A DNA stretch of 61,228 nucleotides from CAYWMQ01 sp964459635 (GTDB taxonomy: Bacteria > Patescibacteriota > Minisyncoccia > Phycocordibacterales > UBA12088): positions 1-61,228 of the forward strand of contig CAYWMQ010000003.1 of the NCBI GenBank assembly GCA_964459635.1. The letters are read 5' to 3'. The notes below the pieces were generated by a model, which was not told the DNA's origin, searched no databases, and saw only the letters and a list, made by a program, of their open reading frames with translations. The stretch's first letter is position 1, and each line of letters opens with the position of its first letter. This document shows, in pieces, positions 47,763 through 56,693 of the stretch. Both the position numbers and the translations under genes were made by a program.

Positions 47763-48872
47763 ATGCGGAAGCTTGTTTCATGGGGGGCTGTCATGGCTTT
47801 GGGTGTTTCGGCCTTTGTGCTTGGGTATATATGGTCCCTACCCGCCCTGCTTGTGGCGGGAGTAGATTGCCACAAGTACACGAGCGCCACACCCGTGCCC
47901 GAGGGATATGCGGCTCCATATAATGTTTTTTCGTCCACACGAGAACTTCTCGTCACCGTCTCCTGTGAGACGAATGGCGCTACCATGACCGTGGGAAGCG
48001 GAGACACGGCCATGTACGTATATAAGTATGGGTACGAGTGGCGTGGGGGCTCCTGGCAGCGCATCACCTTTTCCGGCAGCAATGCCGTAAGCGGCACAGA
48101 CTGGCTGCGCGGCAAGGGTTCGGCGACGCTTGCAGCCGCAAATACAGCCATGCATGTGGTCGGCTACAGCTGCCAGTGGCGTGCGAGCGGCTCAAGCGGG
48201 GCGTGGAAGTGTGGCTGCAGGGACACCAACTGCACCAAGTCCATGTGGCAGCTCCAGGCGTACGAAACCCCAAAGGTCGGGGTACCCACTTCCGGAAGTA
48301 TCTTCGCACAAAGCACCGAGCTCGCGGCTGTGTACGCGTCACAAAAGTACGGCCCGGCGGGCACGAGAATAGCGCTCTACGGCACGGGTTTTGAGGCTTC
48401 AAACACGGTTTGGTTCAGTGGCACCAAAGTGACCGCCGGGCCTCCGCAAGGTTCGGCCCTGTGGTTTACCGTCCCCGACGTGACGCCGGGCGTGTACAAG
48501 CTTACCGTCGAGAACAGCAAAGGCCGTGAGGGTGCGCCGGTATGGTTTGCGGTCACTCGGCCGAATGCGCAGCTTCCTGTGGTGGAGTCTGTAACGCCGG
48601 GAGCGGGCAAGGCGGACCAGTTGGTGGTGATCCGTGGCAAGAACTTTACCCCGACCGGGAATGTGGTGGAGACATCGTTTCAGATGATAGAGAACGTGAG
48701 CTCAAGCGACGGGGTCACGATCAGGGTGAAAGTCCCGAGTTTCCCCCGCGACCCGGAAATGCTCGGGAAGCCCGAGAATAAAAACACCGGCACCGTGTGG
48801 CCCGTAGGCATTAAGGTCATAAACGCCAACGGCTGGAGCAGTACGTACGGCACGTATAAGATGACATTATGA
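47763..48872 (+). CDS. Secreted protein with two IPT/TIG-like domains
   Basis: In the 369-aa product a signal helix (WGAVMALGVSAFVLGYIWSLPALLVAG) precedes a Cys-bearing domain of about 160 residues. Two Ig-like IPT/TIG units follow, recognisable by YGPAGTRIALYGTGFEASNTVWFSGTKV with VPDVTPGVYKLTVENSKG, and PVVESVTPGAGKADQLVVIRGKNFTPTGN. IPT/TIG domains are found in cell-surface proteins. The start at 47763 gives a clear signal. It shares ATGA with the next gene. Confidence 0.75.
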   Translation: MRKLVSWGAVMALGVSAFVLGYIWSLPALLVAGVDCHKYTSATPVPEGYAAPYNVFSSTRELLVTVSCETNGATMTVGSGDTAMYVYKYGYEWRGGSWQRITFSGSNAVSGTDWLRGKGSATLAAANTAMHVVGYSCQWRASGSSGAWKCGCRDTNCTKSMWQLQAYETPKVGVPTSGSIFAQSTELAAVYASQKYGPAGTRIALYGTGFEASNTVWFSGTKVTAGPPQGSALWFTVPDVTPGVYKLTVENSKGREGAPVWFAVTRPNAQLPVVESVTPGAGKADQLVVIRGKNFTPTGNVVETSFQMIENVSSSDGVTIRVKVPSFPRDPEMLGKPENKNTGTVWPVGIKVINANGWSSTYGTYKMTL

Positions 48873-49270
48873 GCCGTATTTCTCTACATATAGGCCTGTA
48901 CATGTGGATGTGCGCTATGGCTCTCGCGGGGCTGGTCTTTGGCATGGTTTCGTACTCGCGTGCGGCCTTTGCGCCGCTTCCGGGGACGCCTTTCGGCGGT
49001 CAAATACTCAGCATCAATGAGTGTGCGTGCTCTCAAGGTTTTCAGATAGTGGTGGGCCCGCCAAGGCCCAGTATGACGCTTGTGCGCTCTGTGCCGGCTA
49101 CAGTGGTTGGTGCTCCGGGTATATACGAGTTCATGGCGCCACATCCGGATGCGTGGACACTGGGCCTCCAGGTGCCGTGTGACATATGCCGTTCCGGCGC
49201 GTTTTGTGTACCTGTCGGTGCCACCACCGGCGAAGTCGGTGCGTGCGGCATCATGGGCACTTCACTCTAG
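48869..49270 (+). CDS. Small secreted Cys-containing protein, operon partner
   Basis: The 133-aa protein has a hydrophobic signal (GLYMWMCAMALAGLVFGMVSYSRAAFA), then a compact domain with six Cys (ECACSQG, PCDICRSGAFC, GACGIM). It starts within the stop of the IPT/TIG gene (ATGA), so the two are made together. The Cys pattern suggests disulfides in an exported protein. Not recognised. It ends 9 bases into the end of convergent ksgA. Confidence 0.6.
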   Translation: MSRISLHIGLYMWMCAMALAGLVFGMVSYSRAAFAPLPGTPFGGQILSINECACSQGFQIVVGPPRPSMTLVRSVPATVVGAPGIYEFMAPHPDAWTLGLQVPCDICRSGAFCVPVGATTGEVGACGIMGTSL

Positions 49271-50116
49271 AGCTGCCAAGCAGAGCCACTGCGCTACCGT
49301 AAGCTCCTCCGCACGAGCTTTTTTCTCTATACCACACGCAGAATAAAAGGGGTTAAGCCCCTTTTCTTGAGGGGGCTTAACCCCTTTTATTACAGGAGCA
49401 AGGTTGCTTGCTAGGAGCTTTCTTTTTTGTGCAAAGCCGGCGCGCAGGAGGGTGAAAAAGCGTTCCTCATGCGCCTTGTCGGCAAATGCACTGCGCGAAA
49501 TGTTTTCTATGGCCAAGATCGCGGAGTCTACCTTTGGTGGTGGCGAAAAAGAGCCCGCCTTCACTGTTTTGACGTATCGCGGGGTCCCATATGCCTTTAC
49601 GGAGAGTGAAAGAAGAGACTCCTTACCTTGCGTGGAGTCGAAAGGTTTGCTTTTTTTGACCACAATACGCTCGACCACTTCCTTTTGGACCAAGAGCGCC
49701 ATGGAGTGTGGCTGGTGTTCTGTGGTGAGAAACATACGGATAATGAGCCCGGTGATGTAGTAGGGGATGTTCGCCACGAGGGAGTAACGAGTGCCGAGTA
49801 ACGAGGCGTGAGTAGAGGGGTCGAAACTGCGGATATCTTCCTCAAGCAGAACAAGCTTTCCTGTCTCAATGTCTGCTGCAAAGGTAGTGCGGAGCTCGAT
49901 AGCAAGTGCGGGGTCTTTTTCCACCGCTACCACCTTCCCCGCTCGCTTCAAGAGCTCGCGGGTAAGGATGCCGTGGCCGGGGCCTACCTCAAGGACGGTG
50001 TCTTCAGACGAAAGCGCCACAGCATCCGCCACCCAGCCTGCTATCTCGGGGCGAGTCAAGAAATGTTGGCCGAGGGGGGCGCCTTTACTGTTCTGCTTTC
50101 TTGCAGGTTGTGGCAT
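49262..50116 (-). CDS. ksgA: 16S rRNA dimethyladenosine transferase with three inserted repeat segments
   Basis: KsgA dimethylates two adjacent adenosines near the 3' end of 16S rRNA. The 284-aa protein keeps the SAM-binding VLEVGPGHGILT (about 41-52), NIPYYIT (motif IV, 116-122) and the SPPPKVDSAI segment (191-200). Relative to the family it has extra residues at about 102-112 (THASLLGTRYS), 156-168 (SKPFDSTQGKESL) and 241-258 (PVIKGVKPPQEKGLNPFY). These coincide with DNA repeats: a heptamer array, a short inverted repeat and a 20-bp palindrome. The start is ATG 50116, inside uvrD's stop-distal region. The motifs are intact, so the enzyme may still work. Confidence 0.88.
   Translation of the reverse strand: MPQPARKQNSKGAPLGQHFLTRPEIAGWVADAVALSSEDTVLEVGPGHGILTRELLKRAGKVVAVEKDPALAIELRTTFAADIETGKLVLLEEDIRSFDPSTHASLLGTRYSLVANIPYYITGLIIRMFLTTEHQPHSMALLVQKEVVERIVVKKSKPFDSTQGKESLLSLSVKAYGTPRYVKTVKAGSFSPPPKVDSAILAIENISRSAFADKAHEERFFTLLRAGFAQKRKLLASNLAPVIKGVKPPQEKGLNPFYSACGIEKKARAEELTVAQWLCLAALE
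49342..49391. repeat. 20-bp perfect palindromic hairpin inside ksgA
   Basis: Arms 49342-49361 and 49372-49391 (AATAAAAGGGGTTAAGCCCC and complement) enclose TTTTCTTGAG. It codes for ksgA residues about 242-258, which align to no family segment. The same hairpin would form in mRNA. Confidence 0.85.
49617..49639. repeat. Inverted repeat inside ksgA (GACTCC...GGAGTC)
   Basis: GACTCC (49617-49622) and GGAGTC (49634-49639) form a 6-bp stem. The segment encodes FDSTQGKE, a sequence resembling in-frame palindromic insertions (FDSAQGK-type) that I recall from metagenomic genomes. Confidence 0.5.
49781..49813. repeat. Heptamer array inside ksgA
   Basis: Read in the ksgA direction: CGCCTCG, TTACTCG, GCACTCG, TTACTCC. 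It is the same CTACTCG-type family as the orn-trmH spacer (6095-6168) but lies inside a gene and encodes THASLLGTRYS. Confidence 0.75.
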
Positions 50117-50126
50117 GGTCGGAATA

Positions 50127-52055
50127 CTACTCAAGGTACTGTATAGTCCTCGGGGACAATTCGCCTGCGGCTAGGTACTTTTCATCTATTTCAAGCAGAA
50201 ACTCGGAGGGTAAGCGTGTGCTCCGAGCGCCAAAGACCGTGCGCACCTGCGCGTAGCACAAATACACCATTTTTCGGGCGCGCGTAAGTGCCACGTAGAA
50301 CAGGCGGCGCTCTTCTTCCGGGTCGGTGTCCGGGTTTGGCTCCGAGTAAAGGCTCGCATGTGGGAAAAGGCTGTCCTCAAGCCCTGTGATGAATACGTGG
50401 TCGAACTCAAGCCCCTTGGCCGCATGTACGGTCATGAGGGACACCATGGACCCGGAGCGCCTCGGTGCGTCGAGCTCGTCTTGGTCGGTTGCAAGCGCCG
50501 CGTCTTCGATAAGGCGCATCAGGCCATCGGGCGCGGGCAGTGCATCGTAGCGTGTGGCCGCAAGCGACACGAGCTCGCGCACGTTTTCCAAGCGCTCACG
50601 CTCTTCCACTCCCCCGCTCCCGTATAGTGTGGCGAGCCCGGAGCGTTCGAGTGCAAACGCAAGCGTCTCGGACGCCTTGGTCTGCTCCGCACGAGCCTTT
50701 ATATCTCGCAGTATGTTGTAGAAACCCTGCACTTTTTGTTGTGTGGCACCGGGTAGCGCACTCATGCCCGAGCTGAAAAGCTTGTCAACAGTTACCTTGC
50801 CGATGCCGCGCGCGGGGACGTTTATGATGCGTCGTATGTCGGACTCGGCGTTCTCATTCAGCGCCGCGCGTATGTATGCGAGGGTATCCTTCACCTCCGC
50901 GCGATCAAAAAAGCGGGTACCGAGCACACGGTACGGCACGCCTGCCGCCAAAAAGGCTTCTTCAAGTGCTCGCGACTGGAAGTTGGCGCGGTACAGCACC
51001 GCAATCTCGTGTGCCGGTACACGTTCCGCGATAAGCTCCGAGGCGCGTGCCGCTACAAGCTCCGCTTCGTCGCGCTCATCAAGGCCGGAAAAGCACTGCA
51101 ACGGCTCCCCGGCCTCATTGTTCGTAAAGAGCGTCTTTTCTCTGCGGCGCTTGTTTTTCTTGATTATTTCGTTTGATACCGAGATAATGGTTTTTGTTGA
51201 GCGATAGTTCTCCTCCAAGCGCACAATGGTCGCATTAGGGAAGTTTTTTTCAAAGTCTAGGATGTTGCCGATGGATGCTCCGCGCCATGAGTACACCACC
51301 TGATCCACATCACCTACACAGAAAAGGTTGCCGTGCGTCTCCACCAGGAGCCGCACCAGCTCGAACTGTACCGTGTTGGTGTCCTGGTACTCATCCACAT
51401 GCACATAGTGCCACCTGTCACCAAGTTTTGCGCGCACATCGGGGTGGTCGCGCAGCAGTTTGTATGTGAAGAGGAGTAAGTCGTCAAAATCCAAAGCGCC
51501 CTCTTTTGCAAGTATCTTCTGGTAGCGAGGCCACACATCGGCAACAATGCGCTCAAAGTACCCATGGCCTCCCGCCGCCTCGTAGAGTGTGGCATCCTGC
51601 GCGTTGCCTTTGGCACGAGAAATGGCGCCAAGCACGGTACGCGGTTCGAAGCGCTTTTCATCCTCCCCCGCTTCGCGGATAGCTTTTTTCACCGCCTTTA
51701 GCGAGTCCGCGCGGTCTAGGATGGTGAAATGGCGCGGCAGACCCATGAGTGCGGCATGCTCGCGCAAGAGTTGCACCGAGAGTGCATGAAAGGTGCACAC
51801 GGTAGGGCCGGTTTGAGTCGGATCTGCGAGCAGTCCCTCTACCCGCTCGCGCATCTCACGCGCGGCCTTGTTCGTGAAGGTTATGGCCAATATACAGGAA
51901 GGACGTGTCCCCGCCTTGACTATGTGTCTCACCCTATGGGCTATTGTTTTCGTCTTGCCCGCTCCCGCTCCCGCAAGCACGAGAACGGCTCCCTCCGTGG
52001 CCTCAACTGCCCTCATCTGGGCTTCGTTGAGCCCTTTTTCAGCTTCCATGGCCAT
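50127..52055 (-). CDS. uvrD: UvrD/PcrA-family DNA helicase
   Basis: The 642-aa SF1 helicase has Walker A AGAGAGKTKT (about 28-37), ILAITFTNKAAREMRERV (motif Ia), HVDEYQDTN (motif II), VGDVDQVVYSWRGA (III), LEENYRST (IV), SLMTVHAAKGLEFDHVFITG (V) and RRLFYVALTRARKMVYL (VI). UvrD unwinds DNA in excision and mismatch repair. ATG 52049 is a close alternative. Its stop lies 11 bases upstream of the ksgA start, so they form an operon. Confidence 0.97.
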   Translation of the reverse strand: MAMEAEKGLNEAQMRAVEATEGAVLVLAGAGAGKTKTIAHRVRHIVKAGTRPSCILAITFTNKAAREMRERVEGLLADPTQTGPTVCTFHALSVQLLREHAALMGLPRHFTILDRADSLKAVKKAIREAGEDEKRFEPRTVLGAISRAKGNAQDATLYEAAGGHGYFERIVADVWPRYQKILAKEGALDFDDLLLFTYKLLRDHPDVRAKLGDRWHYVHVDEYQDTNTVQFELVRLLVETHGNLFCVGDVDQVVYSWRGASIGNILDFEKNFPNATIVRLEENYRSTKTIISVSNEIIKKNKRRREKTLFTNNEAGEPLQCFSGLDERDEAELVAARASELIAERVPAHEIAVLYRANFQSRALEEAFLAAGVPYRVLGTRFFDRAEVKDTLAYIRAALNENAESDIRRIINVPARGIGKVTVDKLFSSGMSALPGATQQKVQGFYNILRDIKARAEQTKASETLAFALERSGLATLYGSGGVEERERLENVRELVSLAATRYDALPAPDGLMRLIEDAALATDQDELDAPRRSGSMVSLMTVHAAKGLEFDHVFITGLEDSLFPHASLYSEPNPDTDPEEERRLFYVALTRARKMVYLCYAQVRTVFGARSTRLPSEFLLEIDEKYLAAGELSPRTIQYLE

Positions 52056-52083
52056 TCATGATACCACAGCGGACGTAGAGTCA

Positions 52084-52107
52084 AAAATGGCTCAACAGAG
52101 CCATTTT
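52084..52107 (-). terminator. Hairpin between uvrD and the peptidase gene
   Basis: AAAATGGCTC pairs with GAGCCATTTT around AACA, with T/A flanks on both sides. It is upstream of uvrD on the minus strand, so it can end a minus transcript from upstream or attenuate plus transcription. Confidence 0.55.
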
Positions 52108-52159
52108 GTACATTCTTGGCACTTTTCCACAGAAAAGTCCGCTTCATGTGTTCTCCATA

Positions 52160-52187
52160 TTGACCGCTTCCCTTGAGCGTCTATAGT
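52160..52187 (+). promoter_or_regulatory. Promoter of the M23 peptidase gene
   Basis: TTGACC (52160-52165) and TATAGT (52182-52187) are 16 bases apart. The leader is about 115 bases and GGAGG (52301-52305) precedes the start. Confidence 0.6.
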
Positions 52188-52309
52188 GCTATGTACGCCT
52201 GAAACGGATGCATGGAAGCGGCACTGCCCCGCGCAGAGCCACACGGTCTCACCGCACCACCAATCGTTGGCTTATCACACAACCAGCTGAACAGGACCTC
52301 GGAGGTAGG

Positions 52310-53392
52310 ATGTCCCGTCCTACGACCGCCCGAGCGATATATGCCAGATGTATGGCAGCCCGCATGCCCCGAGCAGTAGCACTCGCGCTTGTATTGGGTG
52401 CGTGTGGTTTTGCGTCTACTACCGCCGTGGATGCTTCGCTTCTGTCGGTGTTTACCGGCGCGAAGCAGCAGCAGCCTTTTCACCAGGTGGAGGAGCATGT
52501 GGAAAATGCGCAAACGCTCGCACTTCTCCGCCCCGCCCGCAACATTGACCCGAATCCTTCACACGGCGGCGCCGAGCTTGTTGTGGTAGATGGTGAAGCG
52601 CTGCTCGCTGAAGTGGTGCCCGGCAGTGCCGAAGACAGTACGGTTGCAGTGCCGAAAGAGGCAGATCAGATCTCGCTCTATGAAGTGAAAGAGGGAGACA
52701 CTCTTTCACAGGTTGCGTCCATGTTCGATGTGTCGGTGAACACCATTGTGTGGGCAAACGGTCTCTCGAGCGGCACAGGCATCCAGCCGGGACAAGTGCT
52801 CCTTATACTTCCCATTTCAGGCGTGCAGTATACCGTCAAGAAAGGCGATACGCTTGCCGCTATTGCAGAGAGGTATGGTGGCGACAAGGATGAGATACTC
52901 GCCTACAACGACCTCTCAAGTGAACTTCTAAGCGTCGGAAGCGTTATTACCATACCCGGCGGCGAAGTGCCCGCGGAAAAGCCGAAGGAGGCAGCGCCGA
53001 AGAAGGGATCCGCGGGTGTGAAGGGTGGTGCAAGTAGCGGCGGCGGGTCTGGGTACTTTATACACCCGGTACCTGGTGCGGTGCGCACGCAGGGTCTGCA
53101 CGGGTACAATGGCATAGACTTCGGTGCGGGCGCGGGCACACCGATACGCGCCGCCGCAGCGGGCACCGTCATTGTTTCGCGCGAGGGTGGTTGGAACGGA
53201 GGCTACGGCAACTACGTGGTCATCGACCACCCGAACGGTACACAGACACTCTACGCACACAACACGTCGAACACGGTGTGGCAGGGCCAAAAGGTGGTGC
53301 AGGGTCAGGTGATAGGCTACATGGGAAATACCGGCCGCTCCACCGGCAATCACCTGCACTTTGAGGTTCGAGGCGCGAAAAACCCCTTCTAG
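52310..53392 (+). CDS. LysM - M23 peptidase-family envelope protein
   Basis: The 360-aa product has a signal with lipobox-like ALVLGAC, two LysM repeats (YEVKEGDTLSQVASMFDVSVNTIVWAN and YTVKKGDTLAAIAERYGG), a Lys/Gly linker, and an M23 domain (FIHPVPGAVRTQGLHGYNGIDFGAGAGTPI... YAHNTSNTVWQGQKVVQGQVIGYMGNTGRSTGNHLHFEVRG). The HLHFE zinc motif is present. At the first zinc ligand (HxxxD) the sequence is YNGID, with His six residues before Asp, so catalytic competence is uncertain. The start at 52310 follows GGAGG by 4 bases. It probably binds and may cleave peptidoglycan peptides. Confidence 0.88.
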   Translation: MSRPTTARAIYARCMAARMPRAVALALVLGACGFASTTAVDASLLSVFTGAKQQQPFHQVEEHVENAQTLALLRPARNIDPNPSHGGAELVVVDGEALLAEVVPGSAEDSTVAVPKEADQISLYEVKEGDTLSQVASMFDVSVNTIVWANGLSSGTGIQPGQVLLILPISGVQYTVKKGDTLAAIAERYGGDKDEILAYNDLSSELLSVGSVITIPGGEVPAEKPKEAAPKKGSAGVKGGASSGGGSGYFIHPVPGAVRTQGLHGYNGIDFGAGAGTPIRAAAAGTVIVSREGGWNGGYGNYVVIDHPNGTQTLYAHNTSNTVWQGQKVVQGQVIGYMGNTGRSTGNHLHFEVRGAKNPF

Positions 53393-53419
53393 GTCCCACA
53401 CAGACACGAACATAAAAAG

Positions 53420-53446
53420 CGCGCCGGCATGGAAGCCGGCGCGTTT
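53420..53446 (+). terminator. Terminator after the M23 peptidase gene
   Basis: CGCGCCGGC/GCCGGCGCG around ATGGAA, followed by TTT. Located between convergent genes, it should serve both strands. Confidence 0.75.
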
Positions 53447-53452
53447 CTGGTG

Positions 53453-56062
53453 CTAGGCGCCTGTCGGTTTTGGCAGGGCCTTGTAGTTTGTCTTTCCGAT
53501 GCCCAAGAGTGGGATCTCGGGTAATTGTACCAGTGCGCGCATGAAGCTGAACACCGGGAACCCCGCGCTACGCAGGAGCGCGTTCGCGCGCTCGAGCGTT
53601 ATGTCCGGGTCGGTGGTGAAAAGCACCATGAGCGGTACATCCTCCTCACGCTCGTAGCCCATTACCGCCAAGGCCGGACCCTCTTCTCGCCGAGGCCACA
53701 CTTGTTCCAATGCTTCCTCGATGGCCCCAAGGGGGACCTTTTCCCCGCCGAACTTTACAAACCGCGTATCTCGGCCTGTTATGCTCAGGTCACCTTCGGG
53801 GATGAGGTAGCCTATATCACGTGTGTTCAACCACCTCGTACCCATCACGTCGACGAACGGCGAGGGGGCGTTGCCGAGATAGCCCCTAAATACGTTGGGT
53901 CCGCGTACCAGGATCAGTCCCTGTGAGCCCCTCTCGACAGGTTCCAGCGTGTCGCTGTCCACAATGCACAGCTGTACGCCTTTGAGCGGCAAACCCACCC
54001 CGGTATTTTTTCGACCCGGTCTTCCTACCGTAATAAGCGGTGACGTTTCGGTTAGGCCGTAGCCCTCAAGCAGCTCAATACCCAGTGCTTGTGCACGCGT
54101 GTGCAGCTCTTGCGGGGCCCGCTCTGCCCCCACCAGAAAGGTGCGAACTGTCGCCAAACTTCCCGTCTGGTCAACAGCCTTTAGTAGGGCAAGCAGGAAC
54201 GAGGGCGTGCCGGCAAGACGAGTGACACGCCACTTCGGTACACCTCGAGCCAAGTGCTTGCTCTTTTTCGGGTCGGCATCAAACACGACACGCATACCGG
54301 AAATGAGAGGCAGCATCATAGTCATGGTGTAGCCGAAGCTGTGGAACGGAGGTAGGAAGCTGTATAGGACCTCATCCGCTCCTTCGGGCGGAATGGCGTC
54401 CAGCGCACCTTCAATGTCAGAGAGTACATTGAGATGAGTAAGTGGAGTCCCTTTCGGTGCTCCGTCCGAGCCGCTTGTACCAAGGATCACAAGCTCGTCC
54501 TGCGTGTCAACGTCTCCGCTGTAGTGCTCCAAGATCCACGCCACACTTCTGTACGTGTGAAGTGTCGCACGCAACAGGTCGCGCAAACCGAGTCGTGTGC
54601 GAAATGACTCCAGTGTAACGATCTTCGCATACGTTTCCTCGGACACGTCCATTGGTGCACGGGTCAGAAACGCGTCCGCACTCACAATAACTTCCACTTC
54701 TGTTTCGCGGATGAGGTGGTCAACCGCTCTGCGCCCTGAAGTCCAGTTGAGCGGAACAAGTGTTTTCCCCGCCAGAGCCACCGCGAGCGACACTACACTT
54801 GCTGCCACAGAGGCGGGTAAAAGCATGCCAATGTTTTGGCCGGGAAGCTTCCGGATGACGCGAGCAAGGAGCAGCGCTTTCGCGGTCATTGCGCGGTACG
54901 TGATGACGCCCGCTCGGTCATCACCGCACGCAACAGCTCCACCGCCCATGGCTTTTGCTGTGTGCAGATACGCTTCCGCCAGGGTCTGTGCGCCCTGTGG
55001 GAATGCAGGTGCACGCCGCGCACCCCTTTCCCACCCTCGCACCACCTGCGGGGTTACATTACCCTCATCTTCGCCCGTCAGGCCGTGTGCGGCACGGACC
55101 ACATCTTCCACTGTGGCAAACACCGCTGTTTCCGAAACGGTGCAGCCGAAAATCTCCTCAATAAGAAGTGGAAGAGTCGACACCGCAAGGGAGTCGATGG
55201 CCAGATCTCGCCCCAGCTCTTGCCCAAGTCGAACATCCGATGCTTCACAGCCCGCGAGCTTCGCTATCTCAGCCAACACTCGCGCAACCTTTTCCTCGCT
55301 ATACGCGCCTTGCGTGACTTCGCGTACACGAGGCGCCGGCCGAGGCGGGATGTCCGGTCGAAGGACGTCCGGCTCCGCGTTGTAGTACGCCTCAAGCCAA
55401 CGGTTGAAGTCGCGTGCAGAAGTGTGTACCGGCCGTGTGCGGACCACATTGATGTCCAGAATGATCTTACTTGCACGGGGCCGCAGAAGGTGTGGATGCG
55501 CCCAAAGCGTACGCAGTGCTTCGCGAAGCGTGGGTGTTTTTCGATGGTAATAGCGGGAGAAGACGCTGCCGCCGAGCCCACGGATGCGCACCAACACAAG
55601 CGGTGCGTTTGGGTTGGCCTGTGCAAGCGTGTACGCGCCCGACTTACCACCGAGCGATTCACGCTCATCAGCTCGCAACTGTCCGCTTGGGTAGATAATG
55701 ATGTTATCACCTGCGGCGAGTGCGGCTTTCATGTCGTCGAACGACGCCTCAATCTTGCGCCTCTGCCACTCAGTCGCACCTTCCTCGGTTGTATCCACGG
55801 GAAATGTGCGGATCAGTCGCATGAGGAAGTGCAAGAAACGCGTATTGTAGAACTTTCTTGCCGCGACGGGCCGGGGCCGAAGTGTTCGCCAAAGTCGAGA
55901 CACAAGAATTATCGGATCGACAAGAGAGGGATGGTTAGGGAACACAAGCGCCCCCTTGAGACCTTTCGTCTGCTCAAGCCCACGCACTTCCACCCGGTAA
56001 AAAATGCCGAGCAGCAGCCGCACAAGCATGAGCACGATGTAGTGCAACGTGCGCACGAACAT
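53453..56062 (-). CDS. PlsC acyltransferase - ACP - acyl-ACP synthetase fusion (Aas-like)
   Basis: This 869-aa fusion has three parts. Residues 1-230 are a PlsC-type acyltransferase (NHPSLVD, HX4D at 44-49; IIIYPSGQ at 121-128). Residues 250-330 are an acyl carrier protein (GRDLAIDSLAVSTL, phosphopantetheine Ser291). Residues 360-869 are an AMP-forming synthetase (GTSGSDGAPKGTPLTH at 528-543; GYGLTETSP at 667-675; GRDTRFVKFGGEKV at 763-776; GIGKTNYKAL with the catalytic Lys near 857). E. coli Aas has the first and third parts but borrows ACP. It could activate free fatty acids and transfer them to lysophospholipid on one chain, which fits a cell that scavenges lipids. The start at 56062 follows AGGAAA. 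Confidence 0.9.
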   Translation of the reverse strand: MFVRTLHYIVLMLVRLLLGIFYRVEVRGLEQTKGLKGALVFPNHPSLVDPIILVSRLWRTLRPRPVAARKFYNTRFLHFLMRLIRTFPVDTTEEGATEWQRRKIEASFDDMKAALAAGDNIIIYPSGQLRADERESLGGKSGAYTLAQANPNAPLVLVRIRGLGGSVFSRYYHRKTPTLREALRTLWAHPHLLRPRASKIILDINVVRTRPVHTSARDFNRWLEAYYNAEPDVLRPDIPPRPAPRVREVTQGAYSEEKVARVLAEIAKLAGCEASDVRLGQELGRDLAIDSLAVSTLPLLIEEIFGCTVSETAVFATVEDVVRAAHGLTGEDEGNVTPQVVRGWERGARRAPAFPQGAQTLAEAYLHTAKAMGGGAVACGDDRAGVITYRAMTAKALLLARVIRKLPGQNIGMLLPASVAASVVSLAVALAGKTLVPLNWTSGRRAVDHLIRETEVEVIVSADAFLTRAPMDVSEETYAKIVTLESFRTRLGLRDLLRATLHTYRSVAWILEHYSGDVDTQDELVILGTSGSDGAPKGTPLTHLNVLSDIEGALDAIPPEGADEVLYSFLPPFHSFGYTMTMMLPLISGMRVVFDADPKKSKHLARGVPKWRVTRLAGTPSFLLALLKAVDQTGSLATVRTFLVGAERAPQELHTRAQALGIELLEGYGLTETSPLITVGRPGRKNTGVGLPLKGVQLCIVDSDTLEPVERGSQGLILVRGPNVFRGYLGNAPSPFVDVMGTRWLNTRDIGYLIPEGDLSITGRDTRFVKFGGEKVPLGAIEEALEQVWPRREEGPALAVMGYEREEDVPLMVLFTTDPDITLERANALLRSAGFPVFSFMRALVQLPEIPLLGIGKTNYKALPKPTGA

Positions 56063-56207
56063 GTCCCTATTTCCTTTTTGTTGAAGATCAAACCGAAGCG
56101 ACTGCAACATACATTTCACAGTATGTACATACCGCCAAGCTCAATACTTGCCATTTGTCTTGTCGCCTGTATGCTGACCACGGAGAAGGTAGAAGAAGGT
56201 GCTGTTC

Positions 56208-56693
56208 ATGGAAAAGGAGCTTGCAGACTGGTGTGTCGGCTTCGTGCTACACCCAAAGACAAGGCACGTGCTGCTTGCGCGTAAGCATAGCGGTGTATAT
56301 ATCGGCTCCCTGGCGCCATACGGCGGGAAGCTTGAGCAGGGAGAAGCACCCACAGAGGCCTGTGCACGCGAATTGTACGAAGAATGCGGCCTTATCGTCT
56401 TGGGTATGCGGCATGTGGCGACTATGCGGTGGTATGACGTCCACAATAAGTTGCTTCGCACCGGCACATGCTACACGGTGACGCGCTGGCGCGGTGTTCC
56501 GAAAAGCACACCCAGCATGAGGTCTCCCCGCTGGGTTCCTGTGGGTAAGCTCCCACTCCACTTTATGACCCCTTGGGACAGAAGGTGGGTACGGCGCGCG
56601 GTGCACGACCGCTCTCATTTCTACGAGGTAGACTGCCGCCCGCACAGTCGCGTATGGCGAAAGCGACCGCGTCCATATGGATGGTACGAATGA
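56208..56693 (+). CDS. Nudix hydrolase (MutT-like)
   Basis: In this 161-aa protein the full Nudix box is present: GGKLEQGEAPTEACARELYEECGLIV (about residues 43-68), the glycine, Glu and REUxEExGU elements all in place. MutT-like Nudix enzymes hydrolyse 8-oxo-dGTP or other nucleoside diphosphates linked to X. GAAGG precedes ATG 56208. It overlaps the GNAT gene as ATGA. Confidence 0.92.
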   Translation: MEKELADWCVGFVLHPKTRHVLLARKHSGVYIGSLAPYGGKLEQGEAPTEACARELYEECGLIVLGMRHVATMRWYDVHNKLLRTGTCYTVTRWRGVPKSTPSMRSPRWVPVGKLPLHFMTPWDRRWVRRAVHDRSHFYEVDCRPHSRVWRKRPRPYGWYE

